64,000 bases of DNA from Aculops lycopersici (taxonomy: Eukaryota; Arthropoda; Arachnida; Trombidiformes; Eriophyidae), in NCBI GenBank assembly GCA_015350385.1, contig WNKI01000001.1, positions 11,839,329 to 11,903,328 of the forward strand, given 5' to 3'. Below are positions 12,579-23,594 of the stretch, one piece after another. The position numbers and the translations under genes are program-made. The notes under the pieces are model-generated. The model did not search any database, was not told where the DNA came from, and worked only from the letters and a program-made list of their open reading frames with translations. The first letter of the stretch is position 1, and each line of letters begins with the position of its first letter.

Positions 12579-14152
12579 TCACAAGCGCGAAACCTCGATG
12601 TTTGTCGGTCCATCATAGTTGATTACGATGAGAAGAGGTGCCTCGAATAACATCTTGTCATTGGAACCTGGGATATAGTTTAACTTGTATTTGCGAATCA
12701 TTGCGCAAGTCAATTCCCTTATAGAAGCTATCGCCAAGTCTTTACCGGGACATCCCCTCTTGCCGGCACCAAAGGGCATGAACTGCATCGGGTGAAAGTG
12801 GCGGGTGTCCGCCCAACGCTGTGGCTTGAACTCCTCGGCATCGGGGCCCCAGTATTGAGGCAACCTGTGGATCGTGTGAACCTGCGGAATTACAAACGAA
12901 TCCTCAGGCACCGTGTAGCCCTCTTTCGTTTCGATGGGTTTCTTTACCCTGCGTGCACAACCACTTAGTATGGGTGGATACAGGCGCATAGTCTCATTGA
13001 GGCACCACGTTAAATACTCGGACTCAGTGCCATCCACCAGAATGGACTGGCGCAACTTATCTTGCACTTCTGAATGAACGGCCAGGATGTAGAGGAGCTT
13101 GCTGAGTATATCGGAAGTCGCTTTGTAGGCCGCAATGAAGAGGAAGAAACTAGAGTGTAAGTATTCGCGCTCAGTTAGCTTGCCGTCGTGAAACGCATCA
13201 ATCATATCGTCGATAAAGCCTCGTTTAAATTCGCCTCCGTCTTGCAAAGTCATTTTGTCCTCTTCAGTCTCGGTGCCGTTGGAGTTTTTGAGCGTCTCAG
13301 CTATTTGTTGTCTGGCCTCTAAATTCATTCGTGTCTGGCTTCTGATGTAACCCGACAGATCGGCTCTAATTTTGCCCAGCGCGCTGAACCGAACTAAAGA
13401 TCTAATCAGAGGCCTAAACACCGGAAGAGTCATGGAAATCTTCACTGGCAAGTTCGTTAGGGAACGCATGCCTTTGTCGACAACCTGTTGCCACTGATCT
13501 TTTTTGCGTGGAAGTCAACGACTTTATCTTGCTTGTAGAAGGAAGTGAAAATGTAAGCCAAGGTGAACCTATGAGAATGGTCTTCCATGTCCATCACTAC
13601 ACTAGCTTTGCCCTCGCGCTCCTCTTCAGTGTTGATCTTATCCTCAATTGAGCCGATGAAGCTTTCCACAACTTCCGACAAGTCAGCCTACACACTGGGC
13701 GTCTTAATGCGCGCGGTTGCAAAGGCAGATGCCACTGCCTTCCGGATTCTGCGCCAATGATCGTCGACGGCCAACATGATTGTATCAATTTCAAGCTCCA
13801 AAACAGGTGATCCAAATTGCTGCACGCGATTGCACTCGTCGTTGTCAAGTACCATTGTTTTGAGGAGGTCCAAATCAACGGTCGACACTATAGGTTGTTT
13901 GCAATGAAATATGCAGTAGGTGTCGCCGTAGAGTCGCCTCAAATCATAGAGTATTTTCCAATTTCTTTTGTGCAGATAGACTCCATTTAGATGGCCATTG
14001 AATATGCTCATGTTCTTGACGATTGGTAGGCCTCTTGATTTTTTCTTGAATTGAGCCACCGAGAATTTCATGTTGCTGACCACTTGAAACACGTAAGCCA
14101 GCAGCGCGGTCAATCCAAAGGCGAAAATCGCGGTCAATATTTCAACTATCAT
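12579..14152 (-). pseudogene. Cytochrome P450 with stop and frameshift
   Basis: A nearly complete microsomal P450: an N-terminal membrane anchor (MIVEILTAIFAFGLTALLAY), the C-helix WRRIRKAVASAF, an I-helix region AAYKATSDIL, ExxR in NETMRLYP, a PQRW motif, and the haem loop FGAGKRGCPGKD with its Cys thiolate. The frame is broken twice: a TAG at 13690-13688 between KTPSV and ADLSEVV in the same frame, and a one-base loss in an A6 run (13500-13505) between DFHAKK and DQWQQVVDKG. Everything else keeps coding character, so decay is recent or one of the lesions is a sequencing error. Family (CYP3 or CYP4 clan) is not settled. It is convergent with the panB wreck 91 bp away. Confidence 0.85.
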
Positions 14153-16506
14153 CTTTGAATTTGATTTGAATTAAGTCTATCTTGAGTTAATCATAGAATT
14201 TGCAAACTTTTTCCTCGAGGTAAAAGTCTTGAATGACACTCTATTCTAAATAGAGATGATCTTTTGGAAAAGCAAGCTCATACCGACCATTCGTGCTCGT
14301 AGAGGTCAAGCTGACAAGAGTTTGGCTCATGCAACGAAATGTGCGCCACGGGAGGCTGGCGCAATCATGTCTACACTAATGATGGTAGTTTAGTCCGGTC
14401 GGCGGCGATTCTTTCCCCCACTAGACCAAACCATATGACCGCACGACCAACGACCACCATCCCCAGCTGCGCTGCCGTGAAGGAGAGCAACACAAAAGTG
14501 AACCAGAATAGCGAGACTTACAACAAATGAAGATGAAACTTCGATAATAGTTAAAGAGGAGATAGACACCAAGAGAACGAGGCCTAAAGAACTTGCGTCA
14601 GCCGCTCATCGAGTGCGTGTATAGGGAAACCTCAAGTCCTTTCCCCTCCCTATCTCCGTATATACATGTATATCACGAAATCTCAGTTAAAGTTCATCAC
14701 AAAAATTTGACTTTTTCCTTTTGGAAGTGAGAATCCAAAGCTGGTCTGTCATCTGTCGATGCACACCAATTAGAGAAGCTCGGATGCATTGATGACTGAT
14801 AAATTTTTTGCGCTCACTAGCCTTGGTAAAATGATCGTCCAACAAGTCGTTGTGTTACTCCGCGCGAGAGATTGAATGCAACCCGCCGGGTGCTCACGAT
14901 GCTGCCACTGCTGCTCTTTCTGTGTGTCGCTGCGAGTTCCAACTCAAGACCCAAACCTGAACACTGCGATCCATACCATTTCCATGGTCTCCAAGATCAT
15001 GGCTACATCCTGCACCTCCCCAGGCTCCACTGCTACTGAAACCTTGAACGTTGGATGGTTATGCAGTCATCTGATCTTATTTTGCGCAGCTAAGTTTAAT
15101 GTATCAGGTATATCTAACAACTCTATTGGCGAGGTCCAGGGAAAGTGATTCCGGTTCAATCTACCAGTTGGAAAGGTACATTAATAGCGAGATGTAGGAG
15201 ACCTGCTGATTCTCTTTACATCATCAAGAGATAATTTGTCAAAGAATTGGATCAACAAAAAACAAATATCTTCACCGCAATTCTTTTGTCGTTTATTTAG
15301 CCTCAAGCAATTTGAACATAAATAGGATTTGGCAGAAGTAGGAAAACTTTAACCAAATTTGAGGGGTAAGATTACGTAAGCCGGTTGTTTGCTTGGCCTC
15401 TATGTTTTTCTCCACTGTTGCAACGACTAAACGTATTCATCATGAAATTTTTGCATCATAGGCAGACACATCTTCGAAGACTGAGTGAGCGGAAGTTGCT
15501 CGCTCCCCATTGTTCCAAGTGATCCCTCTCGAATTTTAATGATAATGGCTCACAAAGACACCCGAGGATCTCGACTGCATGTGATGCCATTCCTGTAACG
15601 GCTGACGATGAGCCTGCACCTTTTTCTGTGGCATCAGACAATCAGCTTTGAGGAGAAGAGGTTGAAGGATGAAAAAGTTCCATAGATCGAGAATCGTTAT
15701 AAATCGAGTTGACCGGTAGATTGATGGCTCGCCGTGGTGAAATTGGCCTCACGAAGACCATCTACTTCATTATCACTATCTGCTTATGATTGTAAGCAGC
15801 GTCTTTCATTTTTTTTTTCAGATATCTCGAAATTCCGACACCCCCTCCCCTCAAAATCAGGTTACAAAATCTGTCCGAACCAGAAAGATAGAATAGCCGA
15901 CCGCACAAATAAATGAACAGGCCGTGCATTGCGAAAATTCCTATGTTCATTTCTTTACAGAGGCAAATATGCGACGCTGAAGATCGGGTGGCGCTTTGTG
16001 AGCTGACTTTCGGGAGTACATGTCGTTTCGCGTCTCTCATTCAAACTTGACTCGCCCCCCATCACAGAAGTGGGCGGTGCAGCGGGAAGCAAATGATAAA
16101 CAGAGATCGGCCTACCATCTCTCTCTAGTGGCAAAGAGAGCGAACGTTCGTTCAGAGAACAACAATAACAATTGCGACTTACCAATCGGCGTCACTGTCC
16201 AAATCGGCTCTTTTCAATGAGATTGGTATCTACTTCCACTACTTTATTAGAACACCACCATAACCCCCACTAGAACCATTACCACCACCACACTCGAACA
16301 AAATAACCACTCTCTTTCCAGCAATTTGTGGCGAGAGTCCATTAGAGGTTGCCGCTAATAAGATCTTCGTCTTTGAGGATCACGAGCAAATAGGAAAATA
16401 TTACATGGCGTTTAGCGATCTGTAGAGAGAAAGAGGCGATTTAAATTTTGTCGTAGGGTAGGAGGAGATCAGAGGCCTATTAATTGATCTAATTCGAGCT
16501 TCAAAG
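14153..16506. other. Gene-poor 2.3-kb interval
   Basis: No intact gene is supportable. The left end holds the upstream region of the P450. A weak lipase-like remnant near 14910-15044 is listed separately. A strong pyrimidine tract ending TTTTTTTTTCAG at about 15812-15822 looks like a splice acceptor but leads into no convincing exon. The right end (about 16200-16500) is the likely promoter of the PIP4P gene. Confidence 0.45.
14910..15044 (+). pseudogene. Possible lipase N-terminal remnant
   Basis: An open stretch begins with a good signal-peptide-like sequence (MLPLLLFLCVAASS). It contains HGLQDHGYILHLPRL, which resembles the EDGYIL-LHRI motif at the N-terminus of gastric/lysosomal acid lipases, then hits a TGA after HCY. 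A later piece, GPGKVIPV (about 15130), could be the following strand in another frame. The match is short and may be chance. No catalytic GxSxG segment was found. Confidence 0.25.
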
Positions 16507-17287
16507 ATGAGTACCAATTTTAACTCTGGCGATGAAGAGCCGCCGTCGATTATTCAATGTCGCGTTTGCGGTTCCATGATAGATATTAGTAATAAGAAGG
16601 ATCAGCATGTGGTTAAATGTGAATATTGTAACGAGGCAACTGTAAGTAAAAATTGAGATTGAGAATTGTATCATCATGTCAAAAGGATGCAACATAAACC
16701 AGCCATACTAATACAAATCTCATTTCCCAAACCAAAAATTTCGCAACAACAATAACAACACTCATAAACAGCCCATCAAAGACCCACCACCGGGTCAAAA
16801 GTACATAAGATGTCCCTGCAATTGTCTACTCATTTGCAAGTCAACCTCGCAGAGGATCTCTTGTCCACGACAAACGTGTCACAAGATAATAGTTTTATAC
16901 TCACCGACAGCCAAAAACAATTCAAATACGACAGACATATCGCCAGTCCCTGGCATGTGCAGGGTCAATTGCGGTCATTGTGGTGAGATGTTTCTATTCA
17001 ACTCTCTGGTAAATCAGCTGGCCAGGTGCCCTCATTGCGAAAAGAAGAGCTCCGTAGGAAGGGAGTTTGCACGAGCTCGCGGTTTAATATTCCTCTTTCT
17101 AGCTATATTAGCTTTGGTGTTAGCTATCATTGTGACAGTAGTGACAAATCCTCAGGTGGCCGATGGGGCCAAGGGATGGATTGCCTTATACGCTCTATTA
17201 TACTTTGCGGCTTTATACTTTCTCTTCAGATCAGTGTACTTCCTGACAATGAAGAACAGCTTAATTGTTGAAAATCAAGCCGTATAA
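16507..17287 (+). CDS. PIP4P: Type I/II PI(4,5)P2 4-phosphatase (TMEM55)
   Basis: This late-endosomal/lysosomal membrane protein is described as hydrolysing PtdIns(4,5)P2 at the 4-position and linking lysosomes to dynein adaptors. There are two exons, 16507-16641 and 16772-17287, joined in phase 0 across a 130-bp intron (GTAAGT...ACAG), giving 216 residues. Visible are zinc-knuckle-like pairs (CRVCGSM, CEYCNE, CGHCGEM, CPHCEKK), the CKSTSQR motif that forms the proposed CX5R active site, and two C-terminal transmembrane helices (LIFLFLAILALVLAIIVTVV and YALLYFAALYFLF). Length is a little under the human proteins (257-277) because the disordered N-terminus is short. Start is MSTNFNSG. Confidence 0.93.
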
Positions 17288-18115
17288 GGATAATGAGGAA
17301 GTTAATGGTACATCACCATGATCAAGCACTGTTTAACTATCCATTCCTGTACACACTAACTACAAATACACAACAATCAATTACCAAGCAAAGGGGTCAC
17401 ATAGCAGAGGATGTGAAAAAAGAAAAAGAAAAAGCGAAATAGAAATAGAAATAGAAAGAATGATTTGAGACGTTAAGCGTCTAGGCAACACTTCACATAC
17501 AAACTTAGTAAAGGACTTGGTCCTGGCGACTACTTGTCAGCTAGGCCTAGGGCTACATTGAATGCAACTTTAGTTAGTTTTGTTGGAATAATTGCAACAC
17601 CTCGATATTCCGCACAGTCTCAACAGGTGAGATGACACAAAATTTTAGAGATTTAAATCTATCTATCTAAAGCTCTAGTCTTGTTGCGCGAATCCTCCTT
17701 AAATCTTTCTCCCTTGATCACTGTATCAAAAGAATAGGTTATTTTCCAAAATTTAAAAAACATTGAGACCACCACTTAATTAATTTGCCAAAAGAGCAAA
17801 TCGAACTTAACTCGGTTAGCTTGTGTAGGTGAGAATTGCTGAAGTTGTGAAGCTTGAACGCAACACGCAAGAAGGCTCCTGGCACACGGGAGCGGCCTGG
17901 GCCCATGTGCACGTAAATTGACGCAGTGCGAAAGTTTGATTCCGCGCCAGGCCAAAAGGAAAACATTTCTATGCTTGCCAAACACGTATCATATCATTCT
18001 GTATTCATGTAATCAATTTAATATCCTGTTTTATATTTATCATAATATTTATTAACCATCATCATCGATACACTCACTCTATTAGCGACCCGGTCCTTAG
18101 AGGACACGTGATATA
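17288..18115. other. Intergenic, PIP4P 3' region and SPT20 promoter
   Basis: No gene was recognised. There is an A-rich GAAAAA/GAAATA tandem tract at about 17416-17460. The rest is AT-rich non-coding sequence. Confidence 0.5.
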
Positions 18116-19300
18116 ATGAACGGGGACCGATTCAAGAATGTAAATCATCTGGTTTTGAATTGTTACCCAGATGGTTACTCGATTGCGGTAAAATTGAACG
18201 AGTTCCCCGTTTTCACCAGTGAAACTATCCTTGAAACTGCCAAAATATCCTACGAGGAATCAAGTCTGTTAGATTACATTGAGAATGAAGAATTGCCCCC
18301 GCTTCTAGTTGACATGATAGACGGATCGCCCAAGTTGAGTCAGTATAAAATCTGGCATCATGGCTGCCTTATACTGGAGGTTCGTGATAAGACAAACATC
18401 GAGAGCGATTTACAGATGAGGACAAGTATCAACATATTAAATTCCAAGACAAGCCAAAGCCAGCAGCAGTCGACAAATCATCAAATTAATGATCATCAAT
18501 ATTCTCACAACGGCATCGCATTTAATGGGTATGGGGATGGTAATAAGTTAAACTCATGCAAAGTAGTGAATCGTTATATCAACAAGCAACAGCAGGCAGA
18601 AGATAGTAGTGATCGAACAACAAATGATAGTCTTCCAAATAATAATAATAATAATAATATTGTTGACCAAGAGGAAAGTGTCAAATCATCAAATGGTAGC
18701 TTTTTCATCCTATTGAAGCCAACAAATATCTCAATGTTGAATGATGTTGTTAGCCTAACCGACTCGCAGCTATGGACAACTCAGGATAGATTGCAGCTAG
18801 AGTCTCAGATAGTTCTGTATAATTCACCTCCACTTTTTCTCGAGCCGGACGCCTCAAGGCAACCGCCAGCACCAGACTCAAATGTTTCTTGGTTTATGGA
18901 GTCGAAAGCTTGCAATACAAACAACTCGCCACTGTCATCATCAACTTTAGCTAAGAACAAAAAAAGACTTCCTCACAAGAAACTAGTAAGTGCTCAATCA
19001 CGACGATCCTCATCAGCTAGCAAATATAACCCCTCCTACCATTACAACAAGTGCATGAGCCAGAAGAACAACAATAGCATAAATATCAACTGTAACAGTA
19101 AGACCAACAACCAGAAGCAGCAACAGCATCAAAATGACTTTAGTTTGCAACTTCAACAAAACTCAACGCCTGAACAAATCATGCCACCAGAACTCAATTT
19201 GCAACAATTTTTGGCCGCCAAGAGGGCAAAGAGAAAATCATTTGCTGCCGGTCATCTGGCTAAATTTTATAGGCATAAGAAGCATTCATTGATAAGTTGA
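18116..19300 (+). CDS. Spt20: SPT20/SUPT20H, SAGA complex subunit
   Basis: Spt20 is a structural subunit of the SAGA histone acetyltransferase coactivator. The 394-residue protein carries the Spt20 domain: HLVLNCYPDGYSIAVKL, ISYEESSLLDYIENEELPPL followed by LVDMIDGS, HHGCLILEVRD, and, after a Gln/Asn-rich insertion (about residues 115-200), FFILLKPTNISMLNDVVSL and LWTTQDRLQLESQIVLYNSP with PLFLEPD. The end PELNLQQFLAAKRAKRK matches the LLDFLQKRKERK segment of the human protein. The N-terminal helix of animal SUPT20H and the long glutamine-rich C-terminus are missing, so it is about half usual length. Single exon. Start is the first ATG (MNGDRFKNVN). Confidence 0.88.
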   Translation: MNGDRFKNVNHLVLNCYPDGYSIAVKLNEFPVFTSETILETAKISYEESSLLDYIENEELPPLLVDMIDGSPKLSQYKIWHHGCLILEVRDKTNIESDLQMRTSINILNSKTSQSQQQSTNHQINDHQYSHNGIAFNGYGDGNKLNSCKVVNRYINKQQQAEDSSDRTTNDSLPNNNNNNNIVDQEESVKSSNGSFFILLKPTNISMLNDVVSLTDSQLWTTQDRLQLESQIVLYNSPPLFLEPDASRQPPAPDSNVSWFMESKACNTNNSPLSSSTLAKNKKRLPHKKLVSAQSRRSSSASKYNPSYHYNKCMSQKNNNSININCNSKTNNQKQQQHQNDFSLQLQQNSTPEQIMPPELNLQQFLAAKRAKRKSFAAGHLAKFYRHKKHSLIS

Positions 19301-19362
19301 CCAGTCAATCAATCATCTCATTAGACTAGACTAGACGAAATTGAACGAATTAAATACCACAT

Positions 19363-21828
19363 TCAAGGTGTCTTCTTGATTTCAGTCCAAATTGCTGTGA
19401 ATCCATTTGAGCCACTAGCTTGTTTTGTAGAAATGAATGTCAGGCTCAACCAGTCGTGTTCTGATACATACTGATGGGTTGTTTGGTTTACCCCTACACT
19501 AATTGTGCCGCAGAGTTCAATAGGGTTGCTCATTTGACCGAGGAGTAGTCGGACAGATGCAGTTTGACAACCTCGAGTCAGTGGAACACCCTCGAGTTCA
19601 AAGCTAGTAAAGTCCAGAGCGATCCTATGGTTTGGTCTTGCCGTGATGTTCCATGAACAAATGTGGTTGCGTTTCTCATAAGTTTCCGGTCTGTACGTCT
19701 CTGGGCTAGAAAGAGTTCCGTTCTTTTGTCTCAAACTGCTATGTATATGGCCTCCACAGTTTGTTACAAACTCATTAGTTTTGAGTGCCGTTATGGGATG
19801 GAAACCATATAAGCCAGCGAATCCGTAGTGAGCTTGTTCCTTGTTGGTTTTGAAGATAACTCTCATGGGTTTAAAACTAAGAATTGGACCTGGCGCCGTT
19901 GTGCCACAGTATGTTCCAATTTCGGTCATATCCAAAACTCGCTTATCGTCATTCTGGTCCAAGGAGAGCTCGTAGATTTGCACTGAATCCTCACCTTTGC
20001 AAGCCTCGTTGATGCCCAATAGTTTTTCATTGAACGAGTTTGCCATCTTGAAGGTGGTAAATTGTAGCAGAAGTGCTTCGTCACTTTTTGTCATAAATGA
20101 GTAGGAGCAGGTCATATCGTTTATGTACCAAGACGGATGTCTCGGCGAGTTGAAGTAACCCGACTTGAGGTTGTCACTTTTGTAGGTGTAGTTGCAACTT
20201 GTTGATGAGGCTTGGATACCCGGGATCCGGAAGTCGACGATGAAAGAGTACTCAGCCTTGAAATAGCCACCCTGCGATCCGCTGTTGTATTCCATCAATA
20301 GCGAGGCAGCATCACTTTCGATAGCTTGAGGTATCTCGCTACTACAGAAGACATAATCATAATCATTGGGATCCTGTCTTTGGTCTGGCTTCTGTTCACT
20401 CGCATAGAGTCTCACGTAATTGTCATTGCATTGGTCCGCTGTGACATTGGATCCCGCGACGCTCGCATCACCTGTCACCGATTGACTCGTTGTTGAGCTG
20501 ATGGGTGGTGGCGTAGTCGTTGAGGTGGGAGTTGTCGTTGCCGGGCCAAATCTTGGAGTTTTCAGGTCAAACTCTATAAACTTGAGCATAACTTTCTCAT
20601 AATCAAGAGAAGTTTGCAACCCTTCAAAAACATACCTACATATGGCGTTTGGGTGATTCTTAGACTCCGGCGCCTCGATAATACCAGAGGTGCCCTTGTA
20701 GCTGACTATGCGTTGGTCGCACTCTGAGCCTCGAATGTGGCGCGCGTTTTGGCCTTGAATGAAGTTGATATCATAAAACTTGTCGCTGAACTCAAAATAG
20801 GCCGAAAATCCTCGATTTTGAACCTCAGCTTCACGTTGCATAGTTACAAAGTTTACCAGTAAGGTCTCTCTTGTCGAGTACACGATAAGACTTCGGTGAC
20901 TTCCACAGATAGTGTTAATGATTGGATCCGACTCCGACAAACCATCGTAAACCTTTATACTGTCAAAGGGACAATGCGAGCCACCAGAGTAGACGTCCAA
21001 ATCCAGGAACTCCAAACGGATTCGCTGGTTTGTCTCGCCAATAAACTTGTGTGCACACTTCAGTCCCTTGCTATAGACACCTGGATAAGTGATTGACTGG
21101 AACTCGCCCTCCTTCTTGCTGGAGCTATAAATTGTATGATTGCAAAGAGTTCCCGGTTCTGGTTCGCCGATTTGATCATAGGATCTTGTCTTCAGCGGTT
21201 TAAAGGTTCCCGAAAAGATGGGCTTTCCATTATCGGGCGGCGCAAGTTCCGAGTGTATGACTAGCAACAACATATTGTGCAACGAGATAATGCGCCGTGG
21301 AATTACCCAGGTACAAAAGCGACCATTAGGCTCCTGGCCACTGATTACATCAGCCACATTATCTTCTGGCTTCAAATTGAGGTAAATATCTACATACTCT
21401 CGAGCACATTCCGGTTCGTCTCCTCGCAACTTGAATTGGGTAAAGTTGAGCTCAATCCTATCGTTTGAACTACCTTTAAACTTATATAAGCAGTGCATAG
21501 GTTTCATTTGCTGGCTGGAATCAGTTCCGTTGCTCGAGCTTGCAGTTAGATTACCGCTTGTATCTAGCGTTAGACTGACGGGTTTAGCGTTTGTGCGACT
21601 AGGCGCCTCAAACGTGGCCAGTTGTTCCGTCGAATCTCCATCCTCAATTCTCAGAGCTTCGAACGTGCGATCACAGGTACAATTTACCTGCAATTGGCTA
21701 CAAAAACTCAGAGCTACCAATGTGATGAGAGCCACTGTCAGCAAGCGGATTTGCATCTTGTAACAATGAAAGAGCTTGAAGCTTTGGCCAGCGACTAACT
21801 TGATGCCTCTTCTGTTTCTTCTTGACAT
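19363..21828 (-). CDS. SOL-1-like multi-CUB-domain protein
   Basis: An 821-residue secreted or surface protein built of about five CUB domains. It resembles suppressor of lurcher protein 1 (SOL-1), an auxiliary protein of AMPA-type glutamate receptors in nematodes with arthropod homologues. A signal sequence (MQIRLLTVALITLVALSFCS, best start possibly Met25) precedes CUB-like units with paired cysteines at about 50-210, 225-350, 365-545, 565-690 and 700-820. Typical motifs are IRLEFLDLDVYSG, CPFDSIKVYDGLS and RNHICSWNITARPNHRIALD, plus a Thr/Ser/Pro-rich spacer near 435-460. No C-terminal TM helix was seen, so it may be secreted. Single exon. The exact orthology (SOL-1 versus other CUB proteins) is inferred. 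Confidence 0.8.
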   Translation of the reverse strand: MSRRNRRGIKLVAGQSFKLFHCYKMQIRLLTVALITLVALSFCSQLQVNCTCDRTFEALRIEDGDSTEQLATFEAPSRTNAKPVSLTLDTSGNLTASSSNGTDSSQQMKPMHCLYKFKGSSNDRIELNFTQFKLRGDEPECAREYVDIYLNLKPEDNVADVISGQEPNGRFCTWVIPRRIISLHNMLLLVIHSELAPPDNGKPIFSGTFKPLKTRSYDQIGEPEPGTLCNHTIYSSSKKEGEFQSITYPGVYSKGLKCAHKFIGETNQRIRLEFLDLDVYSGGSHCPFDSIKVYDGLSESDPIINTICGSHRSLIVYSTRETLLVNFVTMQREAEVQNRGFSAYFEFSDKFYDINFIQGQNARHIRGSECDQRIVSYKGTSGIIEAPESKNHPNAICRYVFEGLQTSLDYEKVMLKFIEFDLKTPRFGPATTTPTSTTTPPPISSTTSQSVTGDASVAGSNVTADQCNDNYVRLYASEQKPDQRQDPNDYDYVFCSSEIPQAIESDAASLLMEYNSGSQGGYFKAEYSFIVDFRIPGIQASSTSCNYTYKSDNLKSGYFNSPRHPSWYINDMTCSYSFMTKSDEALLLQFTTFKMANSFNEKLLGINEACKGEDSVQIYELSLDQNDDKRVLDMTEIGTYCGTTAPGPILSFKPMRVIFKTNKEQAHYGFAGLYGFHPITALKTNEFVTNCGGHIHSSLRQKNGTLSSPETYRPETYEKRNHICSWNITARPNHRIALDFTSFELEGVPLTRGCQTASVRLLLGQMSNPIELCGTISVGVNQTTHQYVSEHDWLSLTFISTKQASGSNGFTAIWTEIKKTP

Positions 21829-22412
21829 CTCTCCTCACACTTCGCTCACTTCCTTGTAATACGGAGAATTTTCGCCTCCACTCGAACTACCATAAAACTT
21901 GAAACCCTCTCCCGGTGGCCATCCATTATCATTGGTTCCACAGTAGCGATTGGAAATTTTACACCTTGCCATAGAACTCAACAATGTAGATTTTGTCAGC
22001 TGAGAAAATCGTCTGTCCCATCGGATGCAATAAGCTAGCTCCCTCCCTAAGAAGGCGCCTCTGCGTTGTTGCTGGTAATAGCTAGACTCGTTGCAAATTA
22101 TTAGAGGAGTTCTCATGGGCAAGCAGCGAGATTTCGACTTGGGCTTTCGATGCTCTCGACTCTTGAAGCTTCTCTGTCGTCGCTTTCTCTGTCGATGTAC
22201 AAGTATGACTCGAACAGTGGGGGTAGCACACTTTCTAACTCTCTCATAGTGTTGCATTTTCGTTCTATTGAATGAATAACATACAACTTTCGTGGTATGT
22301 TGACACGAAGCAAGCAAACAAGCAACTTGGCGAACGATGAAATGATCTCGAAATTTTAATCTGTATTTTAATAATATAACTCTTGTTCAATTCCATTCCA
22401 TTCAACGATAAA
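21829..22412. promoter_or_regulatory. Divergent interval, SOL-1-like / SDR
   Basis: A 584-bp interval between head-to-head starts. A minus-strand frame here lacks an ATG at its 5' end and ends seven bases before the SOL-1-like ATG, so I treat it as 5' UTR or chance. No other gene was found. Confidence 0.4.
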
Positions 22413-23594
22413 ATGTTTCTCCTAGATGTGATCCTATTCTTTCTCAATCCACTGATTTCCTTGGGCTGGATATTATTATGGTATCAACTGGTGGCGTTTG
22501 TATCAGCAACTTTGGTGAGGATTGCCCTGAGGGCTAAAGCGGAGCTCAACAATGACCATGCCAAGATCAAGCCATCGAGAGACCTGGCCGTGCTTATTAC
22601 AGGTGCAACATCGGGCATCGGACTTGCAATAGCAAAGTATTTCCATGGCAAGAAGTTTACCGTGATTGTGGGCTATTATAACGATCAAGAGCCTGGATTT
22701 CAAGAGTTGAAGAAACTTGGAGCCAAGGATAACTCCATACACTTGGTCCAAATCAACGTCAGAAGTATCGAATCAATTGTGAAATCGCATGCAGAAGTTA
22801 AGGAGATTTTTGAGAATAACAAGCTCAGGTTGCATGCCTTAGTTAACAACGCAGGCATTGCGCCTAACCATCCAATTATCTACGAAAGACTTGAGACCTT
22901 AAAAGCTGTTATCGAAACCAACCTGCTAGGTCCAATATACATGATACGTCAATATACACCCCTACTTGCTCAAACGCCAGGTAGTCGTGTGGTAAATGTG
23001 TCCAGTCTTTTGGCCCACTTTCCTAATTCACATTCAAGCGTCTATGGAGCCACAAAGATTGGCCTCAAATATCTAACCGACGCAATTCACGAAGATCTCG
23101 CACCACACAAGATACACTCGGTCGTGGTGCTACCTGGTAACTTGCTTAAGAATACTGGTATAATGTCTAACCCTTGCAAGGATCTCGACTTAGTTTATGA
23201 GTCGATGACCGAGGAGGAGAAGGCGATTTTTAGCAAACAGTTCGAGAAGAACAAGGAGTATTTGATGGGATTCCACTCGGCCATTAAGAAACACCAAGGT
23301 GGAGGTAAATCAACTCAACAGGTGGGTTTAAGGAAGAAATTGAACAAGATGATCTTATTAGCAACTGGTTCAATCAAAAATGGTATTGCCTTGGAACATT
23401 CAAGCCTGATGGATTCCTTCGACAATGCTGTCTGCCTTAAGAATCCACATAAGGAATTTTATGGCGGCAATAAACTATATAGTCTGGTTGTATCATCTCT
23501 GATTGATTCGGCTGGCACTGGTGGTTTCAATGGATTCTATAAAATGATAATTAAATATCTTTCAAAGACTACAGAAAAAACATCATCTAAATGA
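22413..23594 (+). CDS. Membrane-anchored short-chain dehydrogenase/reductase
   Basis: A 393-residue classical SDR resembling the SDR9C group (retinol dehydrogenase, 17-beta-HSD type 2/6, hydroxybutyrate dehydrogenase). The visible set is an N-terminal membrane segment (LDVILFFLNPLISLGWILLW), the cofactor loop TGATSGIG, NNAG, the catalytic Ser in VVNVSSLLAHF, and YGATK (Tyr/Lys pair). The likely substrate is a steroid, retinoid or similar lipid alcohol, but this cannot be read from sequence. I start at MFLLDVILFF. Upstream triplets lack an ATG. AATAAA follows at about 23650. Single exon. Confidence 0.88.
   Translation: MFLLDVILFFLNPLISLGWILLWYQLVAFVSATLVRIALRAKAELNNDHAKIKPSRDLAVLITGATSGIGLAIAKYFHGKKFTVIVGYYNDQEPGFQELKKLGAKDNSIHLVQINVRSIESIVKSHAEVKEIFENNKLRLHALVNNAGIAPNHPIIYERLETLKAVIETNLLGPIYMIRQYTPLLAQTPGSRVVNVSSLLAHFPNSHSSVYGATKIGLKYLTDAIHEDLAPHKIHSVVVLPGNLLKNTGIMSNPCKDLDLVYESMTEEEKAIFSKQFEKNKEYLMGFHSAIKKHQGGGKSTQQVGLRKKLNKMILLATGSIKNGIALEHSSLMDSFDNAVCLKNPHKEFYGGNKLYSLVVSSLIDSAGTGGFNGFYKMIIKYLSKTTEKTSSK

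Noticed and set aside
21835..22317. 160-codon minus-strand frame just upstream of the SOL-1-like start
   Set aside because: It lacks an ATG at its beginning, has no recognisable domain, and fits 5' UTR or chance.
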